A stretch of DNA of 64,000 nucleotides, from the NCBI GenBank assembly GCA_964581385.1, contig CAZOOK010000020.1:48013-112012 (forward strand), read 5' to 3'. Under the pieces are notes generated by a model. That model made no database searches. It saw only the letters and a list, made by a program, of their open reading frames with translations, and was not told where the DNA came from. Source of the stretch: CAZOOK01 sp964581385. Lineage in GTDB: Bacteria > Pseudomonadota > Gammaproteobacteria > Nevskiales > Nevskiaceae. Each line of letters opens with the position of its first letter. Position 1 is the stretch's first letter. Made by a program: the position numbers and the translations under genes. Below, in pieces: positions 19,468-30,875 of the stretch.

Positions 19468-20046
19468 TTGCTGATCTGCGGCTCTGCCTTGGCCGCGAGG
19501 CCGGATGGCTACATCCTCAGCTTGTCCTGGGCACCGCAGTTCTGCGCGGACGATCGGCACGCCGAAAATCCGGAATGCGTACTCGACGCAGGTTTCATAC
19601 TGCACGGACTGTGGCCGGAGCCGTACGATCGCCACGAACCGGACTGCGCCACGGATCAGCGCGTCGCCGAGGCCACGATCGAGCATATGCTGCCGATCAT
19701 GCCCAGCCGCGGCCTGATCATTCACGAATGGCATAAGCACGGCGCCTGCACGGGCCTTGCACCCGATGCTTATTTCGCCCTTGCGGAACGGGCGTTTCGC
19801 GACATCCGGATTCCAATATCTTTCGTGTCTCCGCGCGGCGTCACACGTACCGATAGCGCGGCAATCAAGCGCGATTTCGCGAACGTGAATCCTCAGCTGC
19901 ATGCCACCGACATCGAATTGAGCTGTGGCCGCGGGCAGCTGCTCGAAGTCCGCATCTGCCTAACCGCGACGCTCACACCTAACGCGTGCCCCGCCCCGGA
20001 ACAGAACCGTTGCGACGGTACGCTGATCGTGCAAACGCGCCACTGA
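19468..20046 (+). CDS. ribonuclease T2 family protein
   Basis: Secreted or periplasmic RNase. Both catalytic signatures are present: CAS-1 FILHGLWPE and CAS-2 EWHKHGACT, each with its histidine, plus paired cysteines. The first recognised start, TTG at 19468, gives a signal peptide that is too short. In the same frame the codons from 19417 (CTG, with AAGAAG just upstream) encode a positively charged, hydrophobic leader (RRFIAALCLLLICGSALA) that would be a good signal peptide. No ATG or GTG exists for this leader, so a non-standard start is likely. The gene follows ppsA closely. Confidence 0.85.
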   Translation: MLICGSALAARPDGYILSLSWAPQFCADDRHAENPECVLDAGFILHGLWPEPYDRHEPDCATDQRVAEATIEHMLPIMPSRGLIIHEWHKHGACTGLAPDAYFALAERAFRDIRIPISFVSPRGVTRTDSAAIKRDFANVNPQLHATDIELSCGRGQLLEVRICLTATLTPNACPAPEQNRCDGTLIVQTRH

Positions 20047-20092
20047 ACAAATCGCGCGATCGTGCTGTCAACCCGCTTTGTGAAATTTGAAT

Positions 20093-20127
20093 GCGCCGGC
20101 CAGCTTCATTGCTGGGCGCTTATTTTT
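20093..20127 (+). terminator. probable intrinsic terminator after the RNase T2 gene
   Basis: A hairpin with 5-bp and 4-bp GC arms separated by a three-base bulge (GCGC...CCAGC / GCTGG-GCGC, loop TTCATT) is followed by TTATTTTT. It lies between the convergent RNase T2 and GGDEF genes and overlaps the last codon of the latter. Confidence 0.5.
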
Positions 20128-21412
20128 GAGCTTGAGCGCCTGTCTTGGCACTGCTCAGCTGTTCCTCGCTAAACAGCACGGCGCGATTGCGGCCGGTTCG
20201 TTTGGCTTCATAAAGCGCTTGATCGGCGCTATTGATCAGGCGATAACCCTGGTCGGGTGTGCCGGGCACGGCCGCGGCAATGCCGATGCTGCAGGTGAGC
20301 GGTACGCGCTGCTCGTGATGCAGCACAGAGATTGCGCGCACGGCTTCCAGCAGCCGTTCCGCGACCGCGACCGCACCTTCCTTGTTGGTATTGCACAGCA
20401 TGACGATGAACTCCTCGCCGCCGTAACGCGCCAGGATATCGCCAGAACGAAGAATTTCCGCCTGCGCGGCGCGGGCCACGCTCTGCAGGCATAGATCCCC
20501 GAAAACATGTCCGTAGGTGTCGTTGACGCGTTTGAACAGATCGAGATCAATTAGCAGGATTGCGATCGATTGCCGATTACGGCCGGCGCGCTTCCATTCC
20601 AAATCGAAATGCACGTCGAAAAATAAGCGGTTGCGCAGCTTGGTCAGCGCATCGGTGATGCTCAGTTCTTCGAAGGCGCGCGCACGTTCTTCCAGCAGGA
20701 GACGGGTAGTGAGGGCGTTCCAGTAATCGGTGTGTACAACGCGCGATGCAGTGCCGACGTAAATCACATAGATGCAGCTCAGCACCGCGATCAAAGCGTG
20801 CTCTGCGTTGAAGTTGAGCATCAGTCCCAGCGTGGTCGGAAACAGTACCGCCGAAGGAAACAGATAACGCAGCGGCGGACTGATCGCGAGCGCGCCCGCT
20901 CCGGCTCCGGCGATGCCGCAGGCTGATGCCAGCATCGCCAGTTCGTTCACGTTCAGTTCCTTATAATGGATACTGATCGCGGTGAGCACGCCCCAGTGCA
21001 AGGCGTTAAAGAGGACGATCACAACAAAAGCAGCGCGTGCGAGTTCGAACCGCGTCTGCACCAGAACCGGCAGACGATGGATGATGCCGGCACGCAGGAA
21101 CGCGACGAGGGCGAACAGCCCGGAATTGATCAGCATGAATGATAAATGCTGATACTGCAGACCGCTGACCAAACTGATGGCGATCCACAGGACAACATAG
21201 ATAAATGTGCCGCTCGCGGCGCGCTTGCCCAGATCGAGCAAGGCAAGTTGCTGCAGATGTATGGAATTAGAACTACTTGTTCCCGACGCCATTCTCCCCG
21301 CCCCCACACCTTGAAACATGGTTTTTGACGTTCCCTGCTCGGGCATGATGCGTGTAAAGCCCGGCGGCAACGCTCGGACGATGTTCTCAACGATCGAATC
21401 AGTCGTCCGCAT
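20120..21412 (-). CDS. membrane diguanylate cyclase (GGDEF)
   Basis: Makes cyclic di-GMP. The N-terminal half (about residues 60-230) has around six hydrophobic segments of a MASE-like membrane sensor; the C-terminal GGDEF domain has the active site RYGGEEF with the product-inhibition I-site RSGD five residues before it. The conserved DALTKLRNR start and FKRVNDTYGH metal/substrate segments are intact, so it should be active and feedback-inhibited. The ATG at 21412 is the first start; a later Met near residue 23 or 32 is possible. Confidence 0.92.
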   Translation of the reverse strand: MRTTDSIVENIVRALPPGFTRIMPEQGTSKTMFQGVGAGRMASGTSSSNSIHLQQLALLDLGKRAASGTFIYVVLWIAISLVSGLQYQHLSFMLINSGLFALVAFLRAGIIHRLPVLVQTRFELARAAFVVIVLFNALHWGVLTAISIHYKELNVNELAMLASACGIAGAGAGALAISPPLRYLFPSAVLFPTTLGLMLNFNAEHALIAVLSCIYVIYVGTASRVVHTDYWNALTTRLLLEERARAFEELSITDALTKLRNRLFFDVHFDLEWKRAGRNRQSIAILLIDLDLFKRVNDTYGHVFGDLCLQSVARAAQAEILRSGDILARYGGEEFIVMLCNTNKEGAVAVAERLLEAVRAISVLHHEQRVPLTCSIGIAAAVPGTPDQGYRLINSADQALYEAKRTGRNRAVLFSEEQLSSAKTGAQAQK

Positions 21413-21648
21413 CTAATGACCGTCTATCGACCATCTGACGGTAGATATATGGCGAACCGCGACGGACGGCGCTGAATTCCAGACCAGCGGCAGGCGCCTT
21501 TGCGTTTGTGACCAAACACTGGACGCCTTGAGCGCCACGCGTCGGTAGCACACAATCCGGAGCAGGAGCATCGCGATCCTCGTCAGCCGGCCGGCGGTGA
21601 TCGCGACGGACATCACGACACGAACAACCGACACATTTAAGGAATCGA

Positions 21649-22851
21649 ATGAGCCTGTTCAAACTCCCCGACTTGGGCGAAGGCCTGCAGGAAGCCGAAA
21701 TCCGCGAGTGGCTGGTCAGGGAAGGCGACACGGTAAAGCTCGATCAGCCGCTGGTGTCGGTGGAAACAGCAAAGGCCGTCGTCGAGGTCCCGAGTCCGTA
21801 CGCCGGCAAAATCATCAAGCTCTTCGGCAAAGCGGGCGATGTCATCGCAGTCGGCAAGCCGCTGCTCGAATTCGAAGGTGCGGAGGAAGAAGCCCGGCCT
21901 GCCGCCGCACCAGCTGCCGGCGGAAAAATTCTCGCGGCGGAAAAACCGCGCTCTGCCGCGACCGCGGCAGCGGAAACCACGGGTGGCGCGATCCGCGATA
22001 CCGGTGTCGTTGTGGGCGCGATGCGGCAGGGCAATGAAGTGGTCGCTGAAAAGCCGACCACCGTCAGCACCGCCGCCGGCCTCAAGGTCGCACCGGCCGT
22101 GCGCGCTCTTGCTCATCGCCTCAACGTGGATCTGACCATCATCACGCCGAGCGGACCGGACGGCATGATCACGGCCGCCGACGTGCAGCGTGTGCACAAG
22201 ATCCTCACCGAGGTCGGTCCGCTCGAAAAACTACGCGGCGCGCGGCGTGCGATGGCGCAAAGCATGGCGCAGGCTCGCGATGAGGTGATGCCGGCAACCG
22301 TCACCGACGACGCGGTCCTGCACGCCTGGGAAGGAAAGCAGGACCTGACCATCCGCCTGATCCGCGCCATTGTCGCCGGCGTGCGGGCGGAGCCGGCATT
22401 GAACGCATGGTTCGATCATGTCGAAATCGGTCGCCGCGTGCTCGACAAGGTGCACGTCGGCATCGCCATCGACACGCCGGAAGGCTTGTTTGTCGCGGTT
22501 CTCCAGGACGTCGCCAACCGCAGCGAGGATTCGCTGCGCACCGGCCTCGAAAAAATGAAGGCCGACACCTTGAAGCGCAGCGTGCCGGCGGAAGAGCTGC
22601 GCGGCTATACGATCACCCTCTCGAACTTCGGCCGTTTCGGTGGCAAATACGCGACGCCGGTGATCGTGCCACCGACTGTCGCCATCGTTGCCGCCGGCAG
22701 CGTGCGCGACGCAGTGGTGCCGGTTAACGGTGAGATCCGTATTGCGAAGATCCTGCCGCTGTCAGTGAGTTTCGACCACCGCTGCGTCACCGGCGGCGAG
22801 GCGACGCGGTTTCTGGCGGCGATGATCAAGGAGCTACAAAAAGCCACCTGA
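21649..22851 (+). CDS. 2-oxoacid dehydrogenase complex E2 (dihydrolipoyl acyltransferase)
   Basis: Transfers acyl groups to CoA in a pyruvate- or branched-chain-type dehydrogenase complex. The lipoyl domain (residues 1-80) has the lipoylated lysine in VETAKAVVEV; a Pro/Ala linker follows; a peripheral-subunit-binding domain starts at APAVRALAHRLNVDL; and the catalytic domain ends LPLSVSFDHRCVTGG. The usual HxxxDG active-site signature reads HRCVTG, with threonine in place of the aspartate. No E1 or E3 gene is adjacent, which is unusual. A good AAGGA ribosome site precedes the ATG. Confidence 0.9.
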   Translation: MSLFKLPDLGEGLQEAEIREWLVREGDTVKLDQPLVSVETAKAVVEVPSPYAGKIIKLFGKAGDVIAVGKPLLEFEGAEEEARPAAAPAAGGKILAAEKPRSAATAAAETTGGAIRDTGVVVGAMRQGNEVVAEKPTTVSTAAGLKVAPAVRALAHRLNVDLTIITPSGPDGMITAADVQRVHKILTEVGPLEKLRGARRAMAQSMAQARDEVMPATVTDDAVLHAWEGKQDLTIRLIRAIVAGVRAEPALNAWFDHVEIGRRVLDKVHVGIAIDTPEGLFVAVLQDVANRSEDSLRTGLEKMKADTLKRSVPAEELRGYTITLSNFGRFGGKYATPVIVPPTVAIVAAGSVRDAVVPVNGEIRIAKILPLSVSFDHRCVTGGEATRFLAAMIKELQKAT

Positions 22852-22945
22852 ACCCGGAATTTATGCCGCTGTGCGTCCACTCTTTGTTGCAGACGCAGCG
22901 CCAATGCTATATTCCGCATCGAATCGGTCGCCGAAGTCATTAACT

Positions 22946-23305
22946 ATGAAAAAGAATTTCTTCGCACGTACCTTGCTGGCCTGCGGCTGCGCATGCGGTC
23001 TCGCGGCATCAGCTTTGGCTTTCGCGGACACGGTAACGATGCCGGAAGCGGCGAACTCGGCACCAGCTCCGAGCACTTGGCCCAGGAAAGGTGAAACCAT
23101 GGAAGTGGTCGCCAAACAGTTCGGCGAACCGAGGATGAAATATCCAGCAGTCGGCGGCGGCAGTCCGCAACAGCCACCGATTACGCGTTGGGACTACGAT
23201 GGTTTTTCGGTGTTCTTCGAGAACTCGCATGTCGTTGACACCGTTGTGCCGGGCCATCCGCCGGCGGTTGACCACGGCGATCAATTGCACCCCGATCAGC
23301 AGTAA
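22946..23305 (+). CDS. small exported protein, unknown function
   Basis: A protein of 119 residues with a clear signal peptide (MKKNFFARTLLACGCACGLA, cleavage near ALAFA-DT). The mature part has a METMEVVAKQFGEPRM-like segment recalling the short helix of BamE/SmpA-type domains, then a Gly/Pro stretch and ITRWDYDGFSVFFENSHV. Similar unannotated proteins occur in related gammaproteobacteria (from memory). The start at MKK was chosen over an upstream in-frame start because it begins the signal peptide. Confidence 0.75.
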   Translation: MKKNFFARTLLACGCACGLAASALAFADTVTMPEAANSAPAPSTWPRKGETMEVVAKQFGEPRMKYPAVGGGSPQQPPITRWDYDGFSVFFENSHVVDTVVPGHPPAVDHGDQLHPDQQ

Positions 23306-23385
23306 AATCCGCTTTCAAACATCTGCGCGCTGACGCTGCCGCCGGGCCCCGCGGCGCGTGGCTTTTCGGCTGATCCGATTCTCAA

Positions 23386-24420
23386 ATGGATTCTCAATCC
23401 TTTCTGCCGCCGGAATGGTGGCGCCAGTCCGCAGTGATGCTGACCTGGCCGCGCCGTGAAGGCGATTTCGCCAATCTATTCGACGCCGTCGAGCGCAATT
23501 TTTTCGACATCGCAGTCGCGATCGCGCGCTTTGAAAATCTGCATGTGAACGTCGCGGAAAATTCCGCTGACCTAAGGCGTAGGCTCATCGAGGCTGGCGT
23601 ACCGGCAGATCGGCTGCGCGTGTACGAGTTGCCGAACGACGACGTCTGGGCCCGCGATCATGGCCCCATCACGGTGATTCGTAATGGCCGGCTGCATCAT
23701 CTCGATTTCCGTTTCAACGGCTGGGGCGGCAAGTTCGCGGCGGAGCGCGACGATGCCCTGACGCGCCGGCTCGCCGAACTGGGCGCGTGGGCGGCGCCGG
23801 TGGAAAGCATCGACTTCGTGCTGGAAGGCGGCGGCATCGAGGTCGATGGTGCCGGCAGCCTGCTGACCACCGAGCGCTGCCTGCTGGCGCCGACCCGCAA
23901 TCCGAAACTTGACCGTGCCGGCATCGAGGCTGCGCTGAAAAGAAGCCTCGGCGTCGAACGCGTTCTATGGCTGCGTCACGGCGATCTGCTCGGCGATGAT
24001 ACTGACGGCCACATCGACACCATCGCCCGCTTCTGCGACCAGCGCACCATTGCCTACCAAAGCTGCGACGACGCATCCGATCCGCATCACGCGGAACTGG
24101 CGGCGATGGCCGCTGAACTGGCCGCTCTGCGCACGCGCGACGGCGCTCCCTACCGGCTGGTTCCGCTGCCGTTGCCGCAGGTAATCCATGATGAGGATGG
24201 CCACCGCCTGCCGGCCGGCTACGCGAATTTCCTCATCATTAACGGTGCGGTACTGGTACCGGTCTATCGCGATCCGGGAGACGCGGTGGCACTGGACCGC
24301 CTGGCGGCCTGCTTCCCCCATCGGGAGATCATCGGCATTGATTGCCGCGCATTGATTCATCAATATGGCAGCCTCCACTGCGTGACGATGCAGATTCCCC
24401 AAGTCACCGATGCGCCGTAG
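23386..24420 (+). CDS. aguA: agmatine deiminase
   Basis: Converts agmatine to N-carbamoylputrescine and ammonia in the arginine-decarboxylase route to putrescine. Family marks are PPEWWRQSAVMLTWP at the N-terminus, DVWARDHGPI near residue 85, LEGGGIEVDG, the DDTDGHID histidine/aspartate segment, and the nucleophilic cysteine in YGSLHCVTMQ at about residue 332. The length of 344 residues is normal. It starts a compact operon with a small gene and aguB. Confidence 0.96.
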   Translation: MDSQSFLPPEWWRQSAVMLTWPRREGDFANLFDAVERNFFDIAVAIARFENLHVNVAENSADLRRRLIEAGVPADRLRVYELPNDDVWARDHGPITVIRNGRLHHLDFRFNGWGGKFAAERDDALTRRLAELGAWAAPVESIDFVLEGGGIEVDGAGSLLTTERCLLAPTRNPKLDRAGIEAALKRSLGVERVLWLRHGDLLGDDTDGHIDTIARFCDQRTIAYQSCDDASDPHHAELAAMAAELAALRTRDGAPYRLVPLPLPQVIHDEDGHRLPAGYANFLIINGAVLVPVYRDPGDAVALDRLAACFPHREIIGIDCRALIHQYGSLHCVTMQIPQVTDAP

Positions 24421-24423
24421 CTT

Positions 24424-24636
24424 ATGACCTCCATGCTTACGATCAATCCCATCACAGCCCGCTCGGCCATACTGCTCGCCACCGCCGGCGGCGCAGTGAA
24501 GGGCGCCATCGTGGGCGCGGTGATCGGCAAGCTCGCGGTTGGCGTCGTGGCGGGTGCCTGCGGCGGCGTGCTATTCGGCACCGCTGTCGCGGCTTGGCTG
24601 CGTCACAACGCGGCGGCACGGAACGCAGTGCCATGA
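24424..24636 (+). CDS. small glycine-zipper membrane protein between aguA and aguB
   Basis: A 70-residue protein with alternating Gly/Ala hydrophobic sequence (GGAVKGAIVGAVIGKLAVG and AGACGGVLFGTAVAAWL), which could form two close-packed membrane helices or a glycine-zipper hairpin. It begins three bases after the aguA stop, and its stop overlaps the aguB start (ATGA), strong signs that it is translated as part of the operon. The function is unknown; a role in membrane association or transport of agmatine/putrescine is only a guess. Without homologue searches a non-coding filler cannot be fully ruled out. Confidence 0.65.
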   Translation: MTSMLTINPITARSAILLATAGGAVKGAIVGAVIGKLAVGVVAGACGGVLFGTAVAAWLRHNAAARNAVP

Positions 24637-25520
24637 GCCGCGTGCTGCGCGTCGGTCTGGTGCAGCAGAACTGCACAGACGATCTGAACACCAATCTGCG
24701 CACCACTGAATCCGGCATCCGCGCCGTCGCCGGACGCGGCGCGCAGCTGGTGCTGTTGCAGGAGCTGCATACCACTCAGTACTTCTGTCAGCACGAAGCC
24801 ACCGAACTGTTCGATCTGGCCGAACCGATTCCCGGACCTTCCACCGAATTTCTGGGTTCGCTCGCGCGCGAGCTGGATATCGTCATCGTCGGCTCGCTGT
24901 TCGAGCGCCGCGCGCCAGGCCTGTATCACAACACCGCGGTGGTGCTGGAGCGTAATGGCTCGCTGGCCGGCATCTATCGCAAGATGCATATCCCCGACGA
25001 TCCCGGCTACTACGAAAAATTCTATTTCACACCGGGCGATCTGGGCTTCAATCCGATCGAAACCTCGGTCGGCAAACTGGGCGTGCTGGTGTGCTGGGAC
25101 CAGTGGTATCCCGAAGCCGCGCGCCTGATGGCGCTGGCCGGCGCCGATCTGCTGCTGTACCCGACCGCAATCGGCTGGAGTCCCGCCGACGACGGTATCG
25201 AACAAGCGCGCCAGCGCGACGCCTGGATCACCATCCAGCGCGCGCACGCCATCGCAAACGGTCTGCCGGTGGTCGTCGCCAACCGCGTCGGCCACGAGCC
25301 GGATCCGAGCGGACAGACGCAGGGTTCGCAATTCTGGGGCAGCAGCTTCGTGGCCGGTCCGCAGGGCGAAATTCTGGTGCAGGCCGGCAACGAACGGCCG
25401 GAAGGACTGGTTGTCGATGTCGATCTCGCGCGCAGCGAAAACGTGCGGCGCTGGTGGCCGTTTCTGCGCGATCGTCGAATCGACGCCTACGGCGATCTGA
25501 CGCTGCGTTTCCGCGACTGA
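24633..25520 (+). CDS. aguB: N-carbamoylputrescine amidase
   Basis: Nitrilase-superfamily enzyme that hydrolyses N-carbamoylputrescine to putrescine, CO2 and ammonia, the step after AguA. The catalytic triad is visible as E44 (LQELHTTQ), K117 (YRKMHIPDDPGYYEKF) and C154 (VLVCWDQWYPEAAR). The length is 295 residues. The start ATG at 24633 overlaps the stop of the preceding small gene; a longer open frame upstream overlaps aguA and is not the real start. Confidence 0.96.
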   Translation: MSRVLRVGLVQQNCTDDLNTNLRTTESGIRAVAGRGAQLVLLQELHTTQYFCQHEATELFDLAEPIPGPSTEFLGSLARELDIVIVGSLFERRAPGLYHNTAVVLERNGSLAGIYRKMHIPDDPGYYEKFYFTPGDLGFNPIETSVGKLGVLVCWDQWYPEAARLMALAGADLLLYPTAIGWSPADDGIEQARQRDAWITIQRAHAIANGLPVVVANRVGHEPDPSGQTQGSQFWGSSFVAGPQGEILVQAGNERPEGLVVDVDLARSENVRRWWPFLRDRRIDAYGDLTLRFRD

Positions 25521-25533
25521 TCCGGCCGCGCTG

Positions 25534-26733
25534 ATGAACACGCGCGGGCGGCTGCAAGGAAGTCTGTTCTACCTGTTCAGCCTGCTTGGCGGGGCGGCAC
25601 TACTCACCGGCTGCGGCGGCGGCAGCAGTAGCGCCCCTGGAACTTCATGCGCGGCAAGCAGCGGGAGCAGCCCTTCAAGCGGCTTCCAGCCGATCTCCAT
25701 CAGCGGCGACAACAGTCCCAGCGGTATTTACGATCCTTCGATTCTCAACGATGGCTGTACGGTATGGATGTCGTATTCCAGCGTCGACTATCACCAACAG
25801 TCCGGTAATCTCGTGCAGGACGTTGGCGTCAAGCTCGCGCGCAGCGACGATGGCGGCGCGAGCTTCAGCTACGTAACAACGCTGGGCACGCCGCAAGCCA
25901 CGACCGTACATGACACCAACTCCGGCGATCCGGTCTGCGGCACGGCGACTTGCAGCGGCCGCTGGGTCTACGAAACCTCGTGGCTGATCGATGACTCGGG
26001 CGATCCGCAACCCACGCGGCGCTACAAGCTGTTCGCGCACAAATATTTTCTCTACCCACCTAGTGCAGCGGCGGCCAAGGCCACGCACTACGAACTCGGC
26101 TCGATCGTGATGTGGACCGCGCCGTCGCCGGATGGCGCCTGGTCGGGCGAAACTTCGCTGCTGGGCTGGGATCTGACGCCGCCGGAACTGGTGCCGCAGA
26201 TCAACGTCAACACGATCGACCCAGCGCTGGCTTCCTGCCTGGTCGTTGCGGAAGGCGCTGCCTCGGTACGTGGCAGCACGCTGGATTTCGCGTTCGCGTG
26301 TCCTTACCTGAATGCCAGCACGATCCCGCAGAAGATCGTTCTGCTCAGAAGCACGGATCACGCGGCCAGCTTCAGCTATGTCGGCACACCCTTGCAGGCT
26401 GCTGATGCAGCCACATTCGGCGCGGACTATTTTTCGGCCCCGTCATTGCTGCCACGCGACGATTCAGCGCCGGTGCTGTTCGCCACGCCCGTCAAAGCGG
26501 GCATCTACTCGGGCTGTGTCGTGTTTCCGTTCGCCGATGAAAACGCCGGCACTCTCACACGCGACCAACACGGCGCCCCGGTCATGCTGAAGACAATCCT
26601 GCCGCTGGCCGGAGATTTCGGCGGCGCCTGCGCATGGGACCGCGGACTGGACGCCACCGGGGTACTGCTAAACGAGGCCAATGCCAACGCCACGCCGATT
26701 TTCAGCGTATACGCAACGCAGGTGATGTTTTAG
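25534..26733 (+). CDS. putative lipoprotein with sialidase-like repeats, unknown function
   Basis: A 399-residue exported protein with a lipoprotein signal ending LLTGC at about residue 27, then a Gly/Ser linker. The body contains repeated SDDGGASFSYV and STDHAASFSYV segments that resemble the Asp-box (BNR) turns of sialidase-type beta-propellers, plus several cysteines. It starts 14 bp after aguB and may be co-transcribed, but no functional link to polyamine metabolism is evident. Confidence 0.75.
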   Translation: MNTRGRLQGSLFYLFSLLGGAALLTGCGGGSSSAPGTSCAASSGSSPSSGFQPISISGDNSPSGIYDPSILNDGCTVWMSYSSVDYHQQSGNLVQDVGVKLARSDDGGASFSYVTTLGTPQATTVHDTNSGDPVCGTATCSGRWVYETSWLIDDSGDPQPTRRYKLFAHKYFLYPPSAAAAKATHYELGSIVMWTAPSPDGAWSGETSLLGWDLTPPELVPQINVNTIDPALASCLVVAEGAASVRGSTLDFAFACPYLNASTIPQKIVLLRSTDHAASFSYVGTPLQAADAATFGADYFSAPSLLPRDDSAPVLFATPVKAGIYSGCVVFPFADENAGTLTRDQHGAPVMLKTILPLAGDFGGACAWDRGLDATGVLLNEANANATPIFSVYATQVMF

Positions 26734-26761
26734 CACCGGACCGCGCTGCGCGGCCCGGTGC
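26733..26761. terminator. hairpin terminator between convergent genes
   Basis: A strong interrupted palindrome (arms GCACCGG...CCGGTGC, extended by CCGC/GCGG inside one mismatch) begins at the last base of the lipoprotein stop codon and is followed by TTCCTTTCT on the plus strand. It lies between the convergent lipoprotein and outer-membrane protein genes. Confidence 0.6.
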
Positions 26762-26771
26762 ACGTTCCTTT

Positions 26772-27479
26772 CTAAAACCGCCAGCCGAGACTGAACATCG
26801 CCACGGGATAGTAGCGATAGCTGTGCAACTGGCTGGACAGATTCGACTGCTCATCGGAAACCTGCGTCTGAACCTGAGAATCGGTCGCGAGGTTGACGCT
26901 GGACCGGGTACCGTTTTGGTCAGTCACGTTCGCAGTGCCAGACGCATTCAGCGACACCTTCGGCGAGCCCTGCATCAGGACGCCGATATCCGCGCTGAAA
27001 AAGAACGGCAGCCCGGCCATCGCATTGCCCCAGCCGAGGCCCGCATAAGGCGCCGCGGCGCTGAACTTGATCGCGCCGCCAAGGTTGGCGTCACTGCCAC
27101 CTTGAATGGTGATGTCGTTGGCCGTGCAAGCATTGGTCGTGCAGTTCGCGTTGATATCGACCTTGTTGTGGTTGCCGAAAATACCCAACGACAGCCGCGG
27201 ACCGCGCGTCAAAGGATAGATATCGAAGAATGCGCCATAGCTCAAAAGATGGAGCTTTCCTTCGTACTCGGTGTTGTCCTTGCTGAGGTTGTGGCTGAGG
27301 CCGAACCCCTGCGCCGAAGCGCGCACGTTCAGCCAGGGAATCAACTCGAATGTGGCTTGCGCACCGAGTCCGAGCGTACCCGCCGCTCCCGCGACCGCGA
27401 CTGAAGGCAGTGCGTACGCCGGGGACACTATCGAAGCCATCACCGTTGCAATACCGCCAATCCATGCTAAACGCTTCAT
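26772..27479 (-). CDS. putative outer-membrane beta-barrel protein
   Basis: A 235-residue protein with a signal peptide (MKRLAWIGGIATVMASIVS, cleavage near AYA-LP) and alternating aromatic/polar strands typical of a small barrel, ending in the terminal phenylalanine of FSLGWRF recognised by the BAM machinery. Segments such as GLGWGNAMAGLPFFFSADIGVLMQGSPKV match the general pattern of OmpW/porin-like uncharacterised proteins. It is convergent with the lipoprotein gene and divergent from acnA. The substrate is unknown. Confidence 0.78.
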   Translation of the reverse strand: MKRLAWIGGIATVMASIVSPAYALPSVAVAGAAGTLGLGAQATFELIPWLNVRASAQGFGLSHNLSKDNTEYEGKLHLLSYGAFFDIYPLTRGPRLSLGIFGNHNKVDINANCTTNACTANDITIQGGSDANLGGAIKFSAAAPYAGLGWGNAMAGLPFFFSADIGVLMQGSPKVSLNASGTANVTDQNGTRSSVNLATDSQVQTQVSDEQSNLSSQLHSYRYYPVAMFSLGWRF

Positions 27480-27764
27480 TTGCTCTCTCCCTTAATAGAC
27501 CAAGCCACACGATCCGCGCTCAATTCCACACGATTCGGGCAACGGCGCACACCCGATTCCGTCGAATGGTCACCATCAAAGCGTCGGGCGGACTCTATCA
27601 CTCCTGGATGGCCCGGGCCCGACGCCTACCGATTTCGGCGGGTCCTGGAAAAACTGGAACTGGCAGCGCCCACGGAAGGCGATTCGGGGCCCGGCGAACC
27701 GCCCCGATCCCCGCGGGAGGGCGATTTCACGGTTTTTGCATGTCGTGGCGGGCACGGCTGCGTT

Positions 27765-27770
27765 TATAAT
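27765..27770 (+). promoter_or_regulatory. candidate -10 element of acnA
   Basis: The hexamer TATAAT lies 60 bp before the acnA start inside the 350-bp gap 27480-27829. No good -35 hexamer is present at 17 bp spacing, so an activator or extended promoter may be involved. The rest of the gap shows nothing recognisable. Confidence 0.35.
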
Positions 27771-27829
27771 TTGCGTCCGCCGGAGGTTTCCGCCTCGCGC
27801 ACATCCCTCGTTCAGGAGATTCTTCCATC

Positions 27830-30481
<2,652 letters not shown>

Positions 30482-30567
30482 GCCCGCAGCGGGGGGCCCC
30501 ACGCAGTGTGGGGATCGTGCGTGGCGAATCGCGGTCGGCCTCAGCCAAAAGTTGTTAAGCTGTAAAT

Positions 30568-30593
30568 ACAAAGGGCGCTTCGGCGCCCTTTGT
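30568..30593 (+). terminator. intrinsic terminator of acnA
   Basis: A perfect 11-bp stem (ACAAAGGGCGC / GCGCCCTTTGT) closed by the very stable TTCG tetraloop lies 87 bp after the acnA stop. A short T-containing tail follows. Confidence 0.8.
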
Positions 30594-30802
30594 TGCTTTG
30601 TAGAATTGGATGTACAAAACCGCAACAGCTGCTGTTGTATGACCCCGTAGAGTGCAGTGATTAGTACGCATCATCATCCAGATGACAACGATACCCAATC
30701 CGATCGCCAACACGAATCCCGGCCATCGCAGACGTGCCAACAGCTGATAGTGGGGCCCCTCGAATATTCCGGCCTTCGCCTTTGGTCGGTTCCCAAATAA
30801 AG

Positions 30803-30829
30803 ACCCCTCGGCATTCTGGGCCGAGGGGT
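30803..30829 (-). terminator. intrinsic terminator of the leftward 30876-32903 gene
   Basis: A perfect 10-bp stem (ACCCCTCGGC / GCCGAGGGGT) with a seven-base loop is followed on the minus strand by CTTTATTT. It lies 47 bp beyond the stop of the secreted-protein gene. Between it and the acnA terminator (30594-30802) nothing was recognised. Confidence 0.75.
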
Positions 30830-30875
30830 TTAATCAAAATGCCGAATTGTGCTACGCAGCTCTCATCCGGATCGG

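Noticed and set aside
24342..24632. N-terminal extension of AguB overlapping aguA and the small gene
   Set aside because: The nitrilase fold starts at the ATG at 24633, which has operon-type coupling.
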